In this document: positions 51,217 to 59,177 of the stretch, piece after piece
Layout of the letters: each line of letters opens with the position of its first letter
How positions within the stretch are numbered: position 1 is the first letter of the stretch
Assembly (NCBI RefSeq): GCF_000721105.1
Contig: NZ_JOEV01000001.1
Location: 310,001 to 374,000 of the forward strand
DNA length: 64,000 bases
Source of the DNA: Streptomyces cellulosae
Lineage (GTDB): Bacteria; Actinomycetota; Actinomycetes; Streptomycetales; Streptomycetaceae
Direction of reading: 5' to 3'
Notes under the pieces: generated by a model
Seen by the model: only the letters and a program-made list of their open reading frames with translations
Databases searched by the model: none
Told to the model about the DNA's origin: nothing
Position numbers and translations under genes: made by a program

Positions 51217-52563
51217 GTGCTCCGTGTCGCCGTCGTGGGTTCCGGGCCGAGCGGGTGCTACACCGCCCAGGGCCTGGTCCAGCAGGATCCCGAGGTGCTC
51301 GTCGACGTGCTGGACCGGCTGCCGTGCCCGTACGGGCTGGTGCGGTACGGCGTGGCACCGGACCACGAGAAGATCAAGTCGCTGCAGACCAATCTGCGCA
51401 CCATCCTCGAACACGAGCGCGTGCGGTTCCTGGGGGGCGTCCACATCGGCCCCGCCGGGGTGCCGGCCACGCGGCTGCGGGAGCTGTACCACGCCGTCGT
51501 GTACTGCGTGGGCGCCGCCACCGACCGGCACCTGGGGATTCCCGGGGAGGATCTGCCGGGCAGCTGGTCGGCGACGGAGTTCGTGTCCTGGTACAGCGCG
51601 CATCCGGACTCCGCGGCCGACGGTTTCGTCGTCGGAGCCCGCTCCGCGGTGGTCATCGGCGTGGGCAACGTCGCCGTGGACGTCACCCGGATGCTGGCCC
51701 GGGGCCTGGCGGAACTGAACCCGACCGACATGCCGCAGGGGGCCCTGGCCGCGCTGGCGGCGAGCCAGGTGACCGAGATCCACATGGTGGGCCGGCGCGG
51801 CCCCTCCCAGGCCCGGTTCACCACCAAGGAACTGCGCGAGCTGGGCGACCTGCCGGGCACCCACGTGGCGGCCGACCCGCAGGAGCTGGCGCTGGACCCG
51901 GGCTATGAAGATCCTTCGGGCTTGCCCGCCGCGCAGCGCCGCAACGTGGAGGTGCTGCGGGGCTGGGCGAACACCCCGGCCCCGGAGGCCGCGCCCCGCC
52001 GGATCCGGCTGCGGTTCTTCCTGAAGCCCGTCGAGTTCCTCGCCGAGCGGGGACGGGTGGGCGCGGTGCGCTTCGAACGGACGGTTCCGGACGGCCAGGG
52101 CGGGGTGACGGGCACAGGGCGGTTCGAGGAGATCGAGGCACAGTTGGTGCTGCGCTCGGTGGGCTATCGCGGGGTTCCGCTGGAGGGACTGCCGTTCGAC
52201 CCAAGGAACGGGACGGTGCCTCATCTGGCCGGCCGCATCCTGCGGGAGGGCGCGGTCGCACCCGGCGAGTACGTGGCCGGCTGGATCAAGCGGGGCCCTA
52301 CCGGTGTCATCGGCACCAACCGGCCGTGCGCCAAGGAGACGGTCACCTCGCTCCTGCAGGACGCCCCCGCCCTCGTACGCAAAGATCTTCCCGAAGACCC
52401 TCTGGAGGCGCTGCGGACCGACGGGATCCAGCCGGTCGAGTGGGCGGGGTGGCAGGCGATCGAGCGGGCCGAGGCGCAGCTCGGGGCCACTCTGGGGCGG
52501 AGCGTGGTCAAACTGCCGGACTGGGAATCGCTGCTGGCAGCGGCGCGTTCCACGACCTCGTGA
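51217..52563 (+). CDS. FAD-dependent ferredoxin/adrenodoxin--NADP+ reductase (FprA-like)
   Basis: 448 residues. FAD motif VVGSGPSGCYTAQGL (residues 6-20), LPCPYGLVRYGVAPDHEKIK, NADPH-binding GVGNVAVDVTRMLARG and HMVGRRGPSQARFT, and a C-terminal GWIKRGPTGVIGTNRPCAKETV identify the adrenodoxin-reductase/FprA family that passes electrons from NADPH to ferredoxins, e.g. for cytochromes P450. The GTG at 51217 is set by AGGAG 8 nt upstream; the TTG at 51211 is too close to it. The stop codon lies inside a 46-bp tandem repeat. Confidence 0.93.
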   Translation: MLRVAVVGSGPSGCYTAQGLVQQDPEVLVDVLDRLPCPYGLVRYGVAPDHEKIKSLQTNLRTILEHERVRFLGGVHIGPAGVPATRLRELYHAVVYCVGAATDRHLGIPGEDLPGSWSATEFVSWYSAHPDSAADGFVVGARSAVVIGVGNVAVDVTRMLARGLAELNPTDMPQGALAALAASQVTEIHMVGRRGPSQARFTTKELRELGDLPGTHVAADPQELALDPGYEDPSGLPAAQRRNVEVLRGWANTPAPEAAPRRIRLRFFLKPVEFLAERGRVGAVRFERTVPDGQGGVTGTGRFEEIEAQLVLRSVGYRGVPLEGLPFDPRNGTVPHLAGRILREGAVAPGEYVAGWIKRGPTGVIGTNRPCAKETVTSLLQDAPALVRKDLPEDPLEALRTDGIQPVEWAGWQAIERAEAQLGATLGRSVVKLPDWESLLAAARSTTS

Positions 52564-52631
52564 CGGCACGTTCCACGGCTGGGTAGCGGCGCGTTCCACG
52601 ACCTCGTGACGGCACGTTCCACGACTCCGTA
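52540..52631 (+). repeat. 46-bp tandem repeat spanning the 3' end of the FprA gene
   Basis: Copies 52540-52585 and 52586-52631 differ at few positions, and a third copy begins at 52632. Each contains two CGTTCCACG motifs (starting 52547, 52569, 52593, 52615), so the unit itself derives from a roughly 23-bp subrepeat. The FprA stop codon (52561-52563) lies in copy 1. Confidence 0.85.
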
Positions 52632-52782
52632 GCGGCGTGGCGGAGACTCCTCAGGGGCGTGGCGGGCAACTGGGTGGGCATGACACACATCGGCAACACC
52701 GCCGACATCAACAAACTGTTCAAGCCCCTTACGGTCTCGTGCTGTTCGCACGTTCCCAGCCATCCGCCGCTCTGGAGTCCCC

Positions 52783-54171
52783 ATGGCAACGACCGCACCC
52801 GTGCATCCCGTGGACGAGGTCCCACCCGTACGGCAACTGGCCGCCTTCGGCCTCCAGCATGTGCTCGCGATGTACGCGGGCGCGGTGGCCGTTCCGCTGA
52901 TCGTCGGCGGGGCGATGAAGCTGTCGCCGGCGGACCTGGCGTATCTGATCACCGCCGACCTGCTGGTGTGCGGGATCGCCACGCTGATCCAGTGCATCGG
53001 GTTCTGGCGCTTCGGCGTGCGGCTGCCGATCATGCAGGGCTGTACGTTCGCGGCCGTGTCGCCGATGGTGCTCATCGGGACGACGGGCGGCGGGCTGCCC
53101 GCGATCTACGGCTCGGTGATCGTCGCGGGACTCGCGATCATGCTCCTCGCGCCGGTCTTCGGGCGGCTGCTGCGGTTCTTCCCACCTCTGGTCACCGGCA
53201 CGGTGATCCTGATCATCGGCATCTCGCTGCTGCCGGTCGCGGGCAACTGGGTCGCCGGCGGCGCCGGGGCGAAGGATTTCGGTGAGCCGAAGAACATCGC
53301 GCTGGCGGCCTTCGTGCTGGCGGTGGTGCTGGGCGTACAGCGGTTCGCGCCGGCGTTCCTGAGCCGGATCGCGGTGCTGATCGGCATCGCGGTGGGCCTG
53401 GCGGTCGCCATCCCCTTCGGCTTCACGGACTTCGGCGGGGTCGGGGACGCCGACTGGGTCGGCGTCAGCACGCCGTTCCACTTCGGCGCGCCCTCCTTCG
53501 AGACGTCGGCGATCATCTCGATGCTGGTCGTGGCCCTGGTGACGATGACCGAGACGACCGGTGACCTGATCGCGGTCGGCGAGATGACCGACCGGAAGGT
53601 CGAGCCTCGGTCGCTGTCGGACGGTCTGCGCGCCGACGGCCTGTCCACCGTCCTGGGTGGCGTCTTCAACACCTTCCCGTACACGGCGTACGCGCAGAAC
53701 GTGGGCCTCGTCGGCATGACCCGGGTGCGCAGCCGCTGGGTCGTGGCCGTCGCGGGCGCCATCCTCGTACTGCTCGGCCTGCTGCCCAAGCTGGGCGCGG
53801 TGGTGGCGGCGGTACCGGCGCCGGTGCTGGGCGGTGCGGGCCTGGTGATGTTCGGCACGGTGGCGGCGAGCGGCCTGAAGACCCTGGCCCGGGTGGACTT
53901 CAAGGGCAACGACAACCTCACCGTGGTGGCCGTCTCGGTGGCGATGGGGGTGCTGCCGGTCGGCGTGCCGACGATCTACGGGAAGTTCCCGGACTGGTTC
54001 CAGACGGTGATGAACAGCGGCATCAGCGCGGGCTGCCTGACCGCGATCGTGCTGAACCTGCTGTTCAACCACCTGCCGGCGAAGGCGGGTTCAAGCGTCC
54101 CGGAGCCGGACGGCCTGCCGGCCGGCGGCGGCGAGCAGGGCGTCGAGAAGCCCCGGGAAGAGATCGTCTAG
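52783..54171 (+). CDS. NCS2 family nucleobase:cation symporter (xanthine/uracil permease type)
   Basis: 462 residues, 12-14 predicted helices. Family signatures visible are the QHVLAMYAG start, IMQGCTFAAVSPM (helix 3 motif), ETTGDLIAVGEMTDRKV (helix 8, substrate-binding Glu), NTFPYTAYAQNVGLVGMTRVRSRWV and MFGTVAASGLKTLARVD. It imports a purine or pyrimidine base with a proton or sodium. The QNVGLV segment favours xanthine/uric acid-type permeases over uracil ones. The ATG at 52783 follows TGGAG. The last 81 bp overlap the convergent ArsR gene. Confidence 0.92.
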   Translation: MATTAPVHPVDEVPPVRQLAAFGLQHVLAMYAGAVAVPLIVGGAMKLSPADLAYLITADLLVCGIATLIQCIGFWRFGVRLPIMQGCTFAAVSPMVLIGTTGGGLPAIYGSVIVAGLAIMLLAPVFGRLLRFFPPLVTGTVILIIGISLLPVAGNWVAGGAGAKDFGEPKNIALAAFVLAVVLGVQRFAPAFLSRIAVLIGIAVGLAVAIPFGFTDFGGVGDADWVGVSTPFHFGAPSFETSAIISMLVVALVTMTETTGDLIAVGEMTDRKVEPRSLSDGLRADGLSTVLGGVFNTFPYTAYAQNVGLVGMTRVRSRWVVAVAGAILVLLGLLPKLGAVVAAVPAPVLGGAGLVMFGTVAASGLKTLARVDFKGNDNLTVVAVSVAMGVLPVGVPTIYGKFPDWFQTVMNSGISAGCLTAIVLNLLFNHLPAKAGSSVPEPDGLPAGGGEQGVEKPREEIV

Positions 54172-54444
54172 GTCGTCCCGGCGCAGACCGTTCATCTTGG
54201 CCGTGCCCCGGTAGACCTGTCGGATCACCCCGGCCTCCCGCAGCACCCGGAAGTGGTGGGTGGTCGTCGACTTGGTGACCGGCAGGTCGAAGTGCGAACA
54301 GGAGAGCTCCTCGCCGTCGGCGGCGAGCTCTCGCACGATCCGCAGCCGCATGGGGTCGGAGAGCGCGTGCAGCACACCCTCCAGCCGGATCTCCTCGCGC
54401 ATCGGGTGCGGGAGGTCGCGGCTGCTGACGGCGGGGGTGGTCAC
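54091..54444 (-). CDS. ArsR/HTH_20-type winged-helix regulator
   Basis: 117 residues. RLEGVLHALSDPMRLRIVRELAADGEELSCSHFDLPVTKSTTTHHFRVLREAGVIRQVYRGTAKMNGLRRDDLDDLFPGLLDALL is a complete ArsR-like winged helix. It has one Cys (in LSCSHF), not the metal-binding ELCVCDL motif, so it probably senses an organic or redox ligand. It is divergent from an old-yellow-enzyme gene with two matching operators between them. The stop lies inside the NCS2 permease gene (81 bp overlap). Confidence 0.9.
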   Translation of the reverse strand: MTTPAVSSRDLPHPMREEIRLEGVLHALSDPMRLRIVRELAADGEELSCSHFDLPVTKSTTTHHFRVLREAGVIRQVYRGTAKMNGLRRDDLDDLFPGLLDALLAAAGRQAVRLRDA

Positions 54445-54475
54445 GGCGGCTCCACTCGCTCGGGGACCCTCATTG

Positions 54476-54491
54476 TACGAGACCTATCGTA
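54476..54491. promoter_or_regulatory. ArsR operator 1 (regulator-proximal)
   Basis: TACGAG-ACCT-ATCGTA, one mismatch from a perfect palindrome. It overlaps the end of a TACAAT -10 hexamer on the minus strand (54477-54472), so binding would repress the ArsR gene. Confidence 0.7.
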
Positions 54492-54509
54492 GTTTGACAT
54501 CCAACGTAC

Positions 54510-54525
54510 TACGATGCCTATCGTA
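54510..54525. promoter_or_regulatory. ArsR operator 2 (OYE-proximal)
   Basis: TACGAT-GCCT-ATCGTA, perfect palindrome with the same 4-bp spacer as operator 1 and centred 34 bp from it. It overlaps the likely -10 (TATCGT, 54519-54524) of the plus-strand oxidoreductase gene, whose -35 TTGACA is at 54494-54499 (19-bp spacer). Confidence 0.75.
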
Positions 54526-54565
54526 CGAGCCGTGCATCGCCCCGCGACGATTGGAGCAGCTCACC

Positions 54566-55645
54566 ATGAGCGCCCTTTTCCGGCCCCTCAGCCTGCGTGA
54601 CGTGACCGTCCCGAACCGGGTCTGGATGCCCCCGATGTGCCAGTACTCGGCAGCCCCGGAGGGACCCGACACGGGCGCGCCGAACGACTGGCACTTCGCG
54701 CACTACGCGGCCCGCGCGGCCGGCGGCACCGGGCTGATCATCGTCGAGGCGACCGCCGTCAGCCCCGAGGGCCGGATCTCCCCGTACGACCTCGGCATCT
54801 GGAACGACACCCAGGTCGAGGCGTTGCGCCGGATCACCCGCTTCCTGGTCTCCCAGGGCACGGTGCCGGGCATCCAGTTGGCCCACGCCGGCCGAAAGGC
54901 CTCGACCGGCCGGCCCTGGAAGGGCGGCGCGCCGGTCGGTCCCGAGGAGTACGGCTGGCAGCCGCTGGCGCCCAGCGCGCTCGCCTTCGACGAACGGCAC
55001 CCGGTCCCGACCGAGTTGACAGCCACTCAGATCCACGAGATCGTCGGACAGTTCGCGGACGCGGCCCGTCGCGCCCTCGCCGCCGGCTTCCAGGTCGCCG
55101 AGATCCACGGCGCCCACGGCTACCTGATCAACGAGTTCCTCTCCCCGTACTCCAACCACCGTACCGACGCCTACGGCGGCTCGTACGAGAACCGCACCCG
55201 CTTCGCACTCGAGGTCGTCGACGCCGTGCGCGGGGTGTGGCCGGACGACAAGCCGCTGTTCTTCCGCATCTCGGCGACGGACTGGCTGGAGGACGGCGGC
55301 TGGACCCCCGAGGACACGGTCCGGTTCGCCCGCGACCTCCAGGACCACGGCATCGACCTCCTCGACACCTCCACCGGCGGCAACGCCTCCGCCGTCCGTA
55401 TCCCGACCGGCCCGGGCTACCAGGTGCCCTTCGCCGCTCGCGTCAAGGCGGAGACCACTCTGCCGGTCGCCGCCGTCGGCATGATCACCGAGGTCGAACA
55501 GGCCGAGAAGATCCTGGCCAACGGCGAGGCCGACGCGGTACTGCTCGGCCGGGAGCTGCTGCGCAACCCGTCCTGGGCCCGGCACGCGGCACGTGAGCTG
55601 GGGGCAAAGACGCATGTGCCGGACCAGTACCACCGGTCCGTTTGA
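54566..55645 (+). CDS. Old yellow enzyme family NADH:flavin oxidoreductase (YqjM-like)
   Basis: 359 residues, FMN-dependent TIM barrel. PPMCQYSAAPEG carries the Cys and Tyr of class III (YqjM-type) ene-reductases. QLAHAGRKAST, AEIHGAHGYLINEFLSPYSNHRTDAYGGS (His pair for substrate activation) and AVLLGRELLRNPSWARHAA complete the family pattern. It reduces activated C=C bonds of enones, quinones or nitro compounds and is often induced by electrophiles. The ATG at 54566 has GGAG upstream. Controlled most likely by the divergent ArsR-type regulator. Confidence 0.94.
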   Translation: MSALFRPLSLRDVTVPNRVWMPPMCQYSAAPEGPDTGAPNDWHFAHYAARAAGGTGLIIVEATAVSPEGRISPYDLGIWNDTQVEALRRITRFLVSQGTVPGIQLAHAGRKASTGRPWKGGAPVGPEEYGWQPLAPSALAFDERHPVPTELTATQIHEIVGQFADAARRALAAGFQVAEIHGAHGYLINEFLSPYSNHRTDAYGGSYENRTRFALEVVDAVRGVWPDDKPLFFRISATDWLEDGGWTPEDTVRFARDLQDHGIDLLDTSTGGNASAVRIPTGPGYQVPFAARVKAETTLPVAAVGMITEVEQAEKILANGEADAVLLGRELLRNPSWARHAARELGAKTHVPDQYHRSV

Positions 55646-55705
55646 TCCGAGGATCGCGTTCATGCGCGCGATCCGAGGGCCTGGGCCTCGCGGGTTCCGA
55701 GAGTG

Positions 55706-55750
55706 GCGGGATCCGCGGTTTCTCGGCAGAGGGGTGACCGCGGATCCCGC
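55706..55750. terminator. 14-bp perfect bidirectional stem-loop terminator
   Basis: GCGGGATCCGCGGT (55706-55719) pairs exactly with ACCGCGGATCCCGC (55737-55750) over a 17-nt loop, between two convergent genes (stops at 55645 and 55777). It is suited to end both transcripts. Confidence 0.85.
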
Positions 55751-55776
55751 ACCCGGAGTCACCCCCCGCCCGGCAC

Positions 55777-57126
55777 TCAACTCACCGTGCACACTGTCCC
55801 GTTGAGTGTGAACGCCGTCGGTGCCGCGCTGTTGCCGGAGTGGTTCGCCTGGTAGCCGATGGTGACGCTGCCGTTCGCGGCGAGCGTCGCGTTGTACGCC
55901 GCGTTCGTCGCCGTCACCGCACCCGACGCCGGTGCGTACGTGGCGCCCCAGCCGTTGGTGATGGTCTGGCCGGCCGGGAGGGTGAACCCGAGTTGCCAGC
56001 CGTTGATCGACGTCGTGCCGGTGTTGGTGAGGGTCACCGAGCCGGTGAGACCGGTGCTCCAGGCGCTGGTCGTGGCCGTCACCTTGCAGGCACCCGGCTG
56101 GGGTTGGGGCGCGGGGCCGGAGCTGTCGAGGCCGAAGAAGGTGAGGGCGCGGGATGCCATGCCGTAGCTGTACAGGTTGTGGCCGACGCCCTGGAGGCTG
56201 ATCGCCTCGACGGGGGCCTGGTCACCGGCGGCGCCGTAGCGGGTACGGGTCCAGCCGGAGACGGGCGAGTCCGTGGCGGCCGGGGTCTGGCCGGCACCGA
56301 GCACGTTCGTCCACTGTTTGATCTCCTCGCCGAAGTTGGGGTAGCGCAGCACGTCGTCCTCGGTGCCGTGCCACACCTGCATCCGTGGCCGCGGACCGGT
56401 GTAGCCGGGGTAGGCGGCACGGACCAGGTCGCCCCACTCCTGCGGGGTGTGGGTGAGCGTGCCGTTCGCGCAGGCACTGTTCCACTCGGAGCCGTCGGTG
56501 GTGGCGAAGCAGCCGAACGGCACGCCCGAGAAGGCGGCACCGGCCGCGAACACGTCGGGGTAGTCGCCCAGCAGGACGTTGGTCATCATCGCGCCGGAGG
56601 AGATCCCGGTGGCGAAGATCTTCGACGTGTCGGCGCCGTAGGTGCGGGTGACCCAGTCGACCATCGACTTGATGCCGACGGGATCGCTGCCGCCGCCCCG
56701 CTTCAGGGCCTGCGGCGAGGCGACGTCGAAGCACTTGCTGGCGCGGGTGACCGAGGGATACACGACGACGAACCCGTAGCGGTCGGCCAGTTGGGCCCAT
56801 TCGGTGCCGTTGTACATGGCGGGCCCGGATCCGGTGCAGTAGTGCACGGCCACCACGACCGCCGGATGCGCGGTGACGTTGTCCGGCACGTACAGGTACA
56901 TCTGGAGGTTGCTCGGGTTGGTGCCGAAGTTCGTGACTTCGGCCAGGGTCGCGGTGGGGACCGCGGCGGCCTCCCTGGGGCGGGCGGTGGCCGCCGGAGC
57001 GGCGAGGACGGTGACGGCGAGCAACGGCACCAGCGCTCCGAGGAGCGCCACCAGCACCGAACGCAGCGGTCTCCGTGCGGGGTCGCGGGGGGTTGCGTGG
57101 GGGGTGTCGTGAGGGGTGGTGGACAC
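55777..57126 (-). CDS. Secreted CE1-type (PHB depolymerase family) esterase with C-terminal CBM2
   Basis: 449 residues. Signal peptide to about residue 48. The alpha/beta-hydrolase domain contains nucleophile GISSGAMMT (about residue 173), Asp in WHGTEDDVLRYPN and His in QGVGHNLYSYG; this is the LpqC/acetyl-xylan or feruloyl esterase group of CE1. A PQPQPGAC linker leads to a CBM2 cellulose/xylan-binding domain (CKVTATTSAWSTGLTGSVTLTNTG...INGWQLGFTLPAGQ) closed by Cys near each end. It starts 15 bp after the GH62 gene and is presumably co-transcribed, removing acetyl or feruloyl side groups from xylan. Confidence 0.9.
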   Translation of the reverse strand: MSTTPHDTPHATPRDPARRPLRSVLVALLGALVPLLAVTVLAAPAATARPREAAAVPTATLAEVTNFGTNPSNLQMYLYVPDNVTAHPAVVVAVHYCTGSGPAMYNGTEWAQLADRYGFVVVYPSVTRASKCFDVASPQALKRGGGSDPVGIKSMVDWVTRTYGADTSKIFATGISSGAMMTNVLLGDYPDVFAAGAAFSGVPFGCFATTDGSEWNSACANGTLTHTPQEWGDLVRAAYPGYTGPRPRMQVWHGTEDDVLRYPNFGEEIKQWTNVLGAGQTPAATDSPVSGWTRTRYGAAGDQAPVEAISLQGVGHNLYSYGMASRALTFFGLDSSGPAPQPQPGACKVTATTSAWSTGLTGSVTLTNTGTTSINGWQLGFTLPAGQTITNGWGATYAPASGAVTATNAAYNATLAANGSVTIGYQANHSGNSAAPTAFTLNGTVCTVS

Positions 57127-57141
57127 GTCCTTGCCCCTTTC

Positions 57142-58239
57142 TCAGCAGGTTGGGTTTGTCTGGGTCACCAGGCCCAGCCGCCACGGCAGTTGTGAGTAGT
57201 CGCCGCTCGCGGCCGGGTCGATTCCCTGATTGAGGAAGCGCAGTCGGCAGGGATCGACCGTCAACGTCTGGTCGACGCCGCCGCGGATCATCTCGCCGTG
57301 GCTGAAGTCCTGGGTCCAGGCGGGCTGTCCGGCCTCGAAGGTCACCCTGTCCGCGCGGAGGAACGCGTTCGACTCGGTGTCCGCGAGCGGCGTCCAGGTG
57401 CCACCCAGGCTGTCCGCGGTCCAGGCCCGGAAGCAGCGCCGCCAGTCGGACTTGGTGGCCAGCGCCTCGACAAGCATCAGGTACCTGCCGCTGTCACCGA
57501 GCCGGTAGACGTTGCTCGCCTCGAACAGGTCGAAGCGGTTGGGCTCGGACAGCACGATGGTGGTGTCGCGGAAGCCGTTCGGGAACTCGGCGAGCGTGGT
57601 CCGGGAGCGGTACTGGTGGCCGTTGTCGTCGGAGAAGAACAGGTAGCAGTCGGTCCTGTCGCAGGTCGTCCAGAAGTCCAGCCAGCCGCCACTGCCCTTG
57701 TTCTCCGTGACGACAGGGGGCTCACCGTCGTAGAAGGAGCGCGGGGCGCTCCAACTGCCGGGCTCGGAGGGATCGGTGGTGGTCGAGTAGGACGGCGGAC
57801 CGGTTTGGTAGACCATGTACCAGAGCCTTTGCGGTGCGAAGTAGAACACCTGGGGCGCGGCGGCGTACCGGTTGCCGTTGTTCGGGTTGGCGTCGAGGAA
57901 TGTCTGCGGTGCGGCGGCCGCCTGCGACCAGTCCTTGAAGCTGGTGTACGCCAGGCTCCACGCGCCGGCGGTGTAGGCGGTCGTGGCGTAGACGTGCCAG
58001 CGGCTCTCGTAGCGGAAGACCGTCGGGTCCTTCACCGAGACGACCGGGTGCGCGGCGTCCGGCTCGGGGCCGGTCAGCGGACCGGTGGACGACCAGCTGA
58101 AGGAGTCGGGCAGCGGCCCCTGCCGACCGTGGCGGGAGTCCCCGGCGGCGGCCGGGCCGGGCGCAAGGGCGGTCAGGCCCACCGCGAGCAACGCCAGGAC
58201 CAGTCCGCCGATGAACGTACGCATACGTGGATTCGTCAT
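57142..58239 (-). CDS. Secreted GH62 alpha-L-arabinofuranosidase
   Basis: 365 residues with a signal peptide (about 1-32, LVLALLAVGLTALAPGPAAA). The GH62 five-bladed propeller is recognised by LPDSFSWSSTGPL, VSVKDPTVFRYESRWHVYATT (catalytic Asp), MVYQTGPPSYSTTTDP, LDFWTTCDRTDCYLFFSDDNG and LFEASNVYRL (catalytic Glu). It removes arabinose side chains from arabinoxylan. The ATG at 58239 is preferred to an upstream ATG. A CebR-like box overlaps the putative -35, so it should be repressed in the absence of an inducing oligosaccharide. Operon with the CE1 esterase. Confidence 0.93.
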   Translation of the reverse strand: MTNPRMRTFIGGLVLALLAVGLTALAPGPAAAGDSRHGRQGPLPDSFSWSSTGPLTGPEPDAAHPVVSVKDPTVFRYESRWHVYATTAYTAGAWSLAYTSFKDWSQAAAAPQTFLDANPNNGNRYAAAPQVFYFAPQRLWYMVYQTGPPSYSTTTDPSEPGSWSAPRSFYDGEPPVVTENKGSGGWLDFWTTCDRTDCYLFFSDDNGHQYRSRTTLAEFPNGFRDTTIVLSEPNRFDLFEASNVYRLGDSGRYLMLVEALATKSDWRRCFRAWTADSLGGTWTPLADTESNAFLRADRVTFEAGQPAWTQDFSHGEMIRGGVDQTLTVDPCRLRFLNQGIDPAASGDYSQLPWRLGLVTQTNPTC

Positions 58240-58300
58240 CGACTCGCCCCTCTCCGAAGGGAAGCGCCCGCCGAGCATCGTGGCATGCACATGGCTCTCA

Positions 58301-58314
58301 TGGAAGCGCTCCCA
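58301..58314. promoter_or_regulatory. CebR-like LacI-family operator upstream of GH62
   Basis: TGGAAGCGCTCCCA differs by one base from the published CebR box TGGGAGCGCTCCCA that controls cellulase genes in Streptomyces. On the minus strand it overlaps a possible -35 (TTCCAT, 58305-58300) with CACGAT 17 bp downstream. Which LacI-type protein binds is unknown. Confidence 0.65.
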
Positions 58315-58377
58315 CGCTTCGAAAGAATTCGTCCCCGATACTCGCCGGGCGTGGCCGAAAGTGATCTGCGCGAGGCG

Positions 58378-58406
58378 TTGACTAGAAAGCGCTTACCCCC
58401 TACGTT
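58378..58406 (+). promoter_or_regulatory. Promoter with embedded GAAAGCGCTTAC box before the decayed pectate lyase
   Basis: -35 TTGACT (58378-58383), 17-bp spacer, -10 TACGTT (58401-58406). The spacer contains AGAAAGCGCTTACC with the same AGCGCT core as the GH62 box, so a LacI-type repressor could bind between the hexamers. Confidence 0.6.
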
Positions 58407-58546
58407 CCGTTCAGCAGTGTGACCGAACGGCATCACCTCACCCCCACATGGTCACAGTGCAGGCACCGTCGATCAGAAGAGAGAACGCAGTTCATGTACT
58501 AGACCAGCTGGTCGCCCTGAGGCACCTTGAAGGGACGCACCCCGCA

Positions 58547-59145
58547 ATGCGCACTCTCCCCCCACGTACAGCTACGCGAAGAACGGCACCCGCAGCCGGC
58601 ACGGCCACTCTCGCGACGGTGACCGTCCCGCGGCAGGCCGGGGCCGCCGAGACCTCCCCCATCGGTTTCGGCGCCGGAACGGCCGGCGGCGGCGCCTCGG
58701 CGGTCACCGTCTCCTCGCTGGATGCCCTCAGGCCCGCCGGCACCGGCAACTCGCCCGAGGTCGTGAAGGCCAGCGGCCTGATCCCGCTGAGCTGCCGGGC
58801 CGAGGCCGGCTCCAACGGCACGGTTCTGGCGTCGGTTCGTCGTCCGGGTCGACCGGTGGCGGGCTACCGCCGAAGAACGCCGGCGACGTCGGCGCGCGCA
58901 GCCTGAACATCAGCAAGCCGCTCGTCGAGAACAACGTCTTCCGTTCGACGCCGGCCGCGGTCACCACGAACCGCGACAGCGACATCGACGGATGCGCCGA
59001 CCTGCGCGGAAACGACCTGGGTGGAGCCGCCACCGAGGTCTCGCGGGTCGGCACCTTCACCACCTTGCCCTACAGCTGCTCCGCCGAGCCCGCCCCGTCC
59101 GTCGCCACTCCGGTGCCGAACGGCGCGGGCACCAAAGAGCTCTGA
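58547..59145 (+). pseudogene. Decayed PL1-family pectate lyase (internal deletion plus frameshift)
   Basis: From the ATG at 58547 the frame reads a signal-like start and then SPIGFGAGTAGGG, VTVSSLDAL and VVKASGLIPLS, the typical N-terminus of Streptomyces PL1 pectate lyases. Around 58830 the family sequence moves to another frame (GVGSSSGSTGGGL), continues to LNISKP, then jumps directly to LVENNVFRSTPAAVTTNRDSD and RGNDLGGAATEVSRVGTFTT, the family C-terminus, ending at TGA 59143-59145. The missing middle (over 100 residues) holds the Ca-binding Asp residues and catalytic Arg, so no activity is possible. The single frame stops at 58906. Confidence 0.88.
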
Positions 59146-59177
59146 CCGTCCCCCACACAGGAAGAAGGAATCGGGAC

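Larger units (their letters stand above)
58240..58546. other. Divergent regulatory region of the wall-degradation island
   Basis: 307 bp with no gene. It holds a LacI-type box (58301-58314) for GH62, a CGAA/TTCG imperfect repeat at 58320-58331 and a plus-strand promoter with an embedded box (58378-58406) facing the pectate lyase remnant. Confidence 0.6.
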
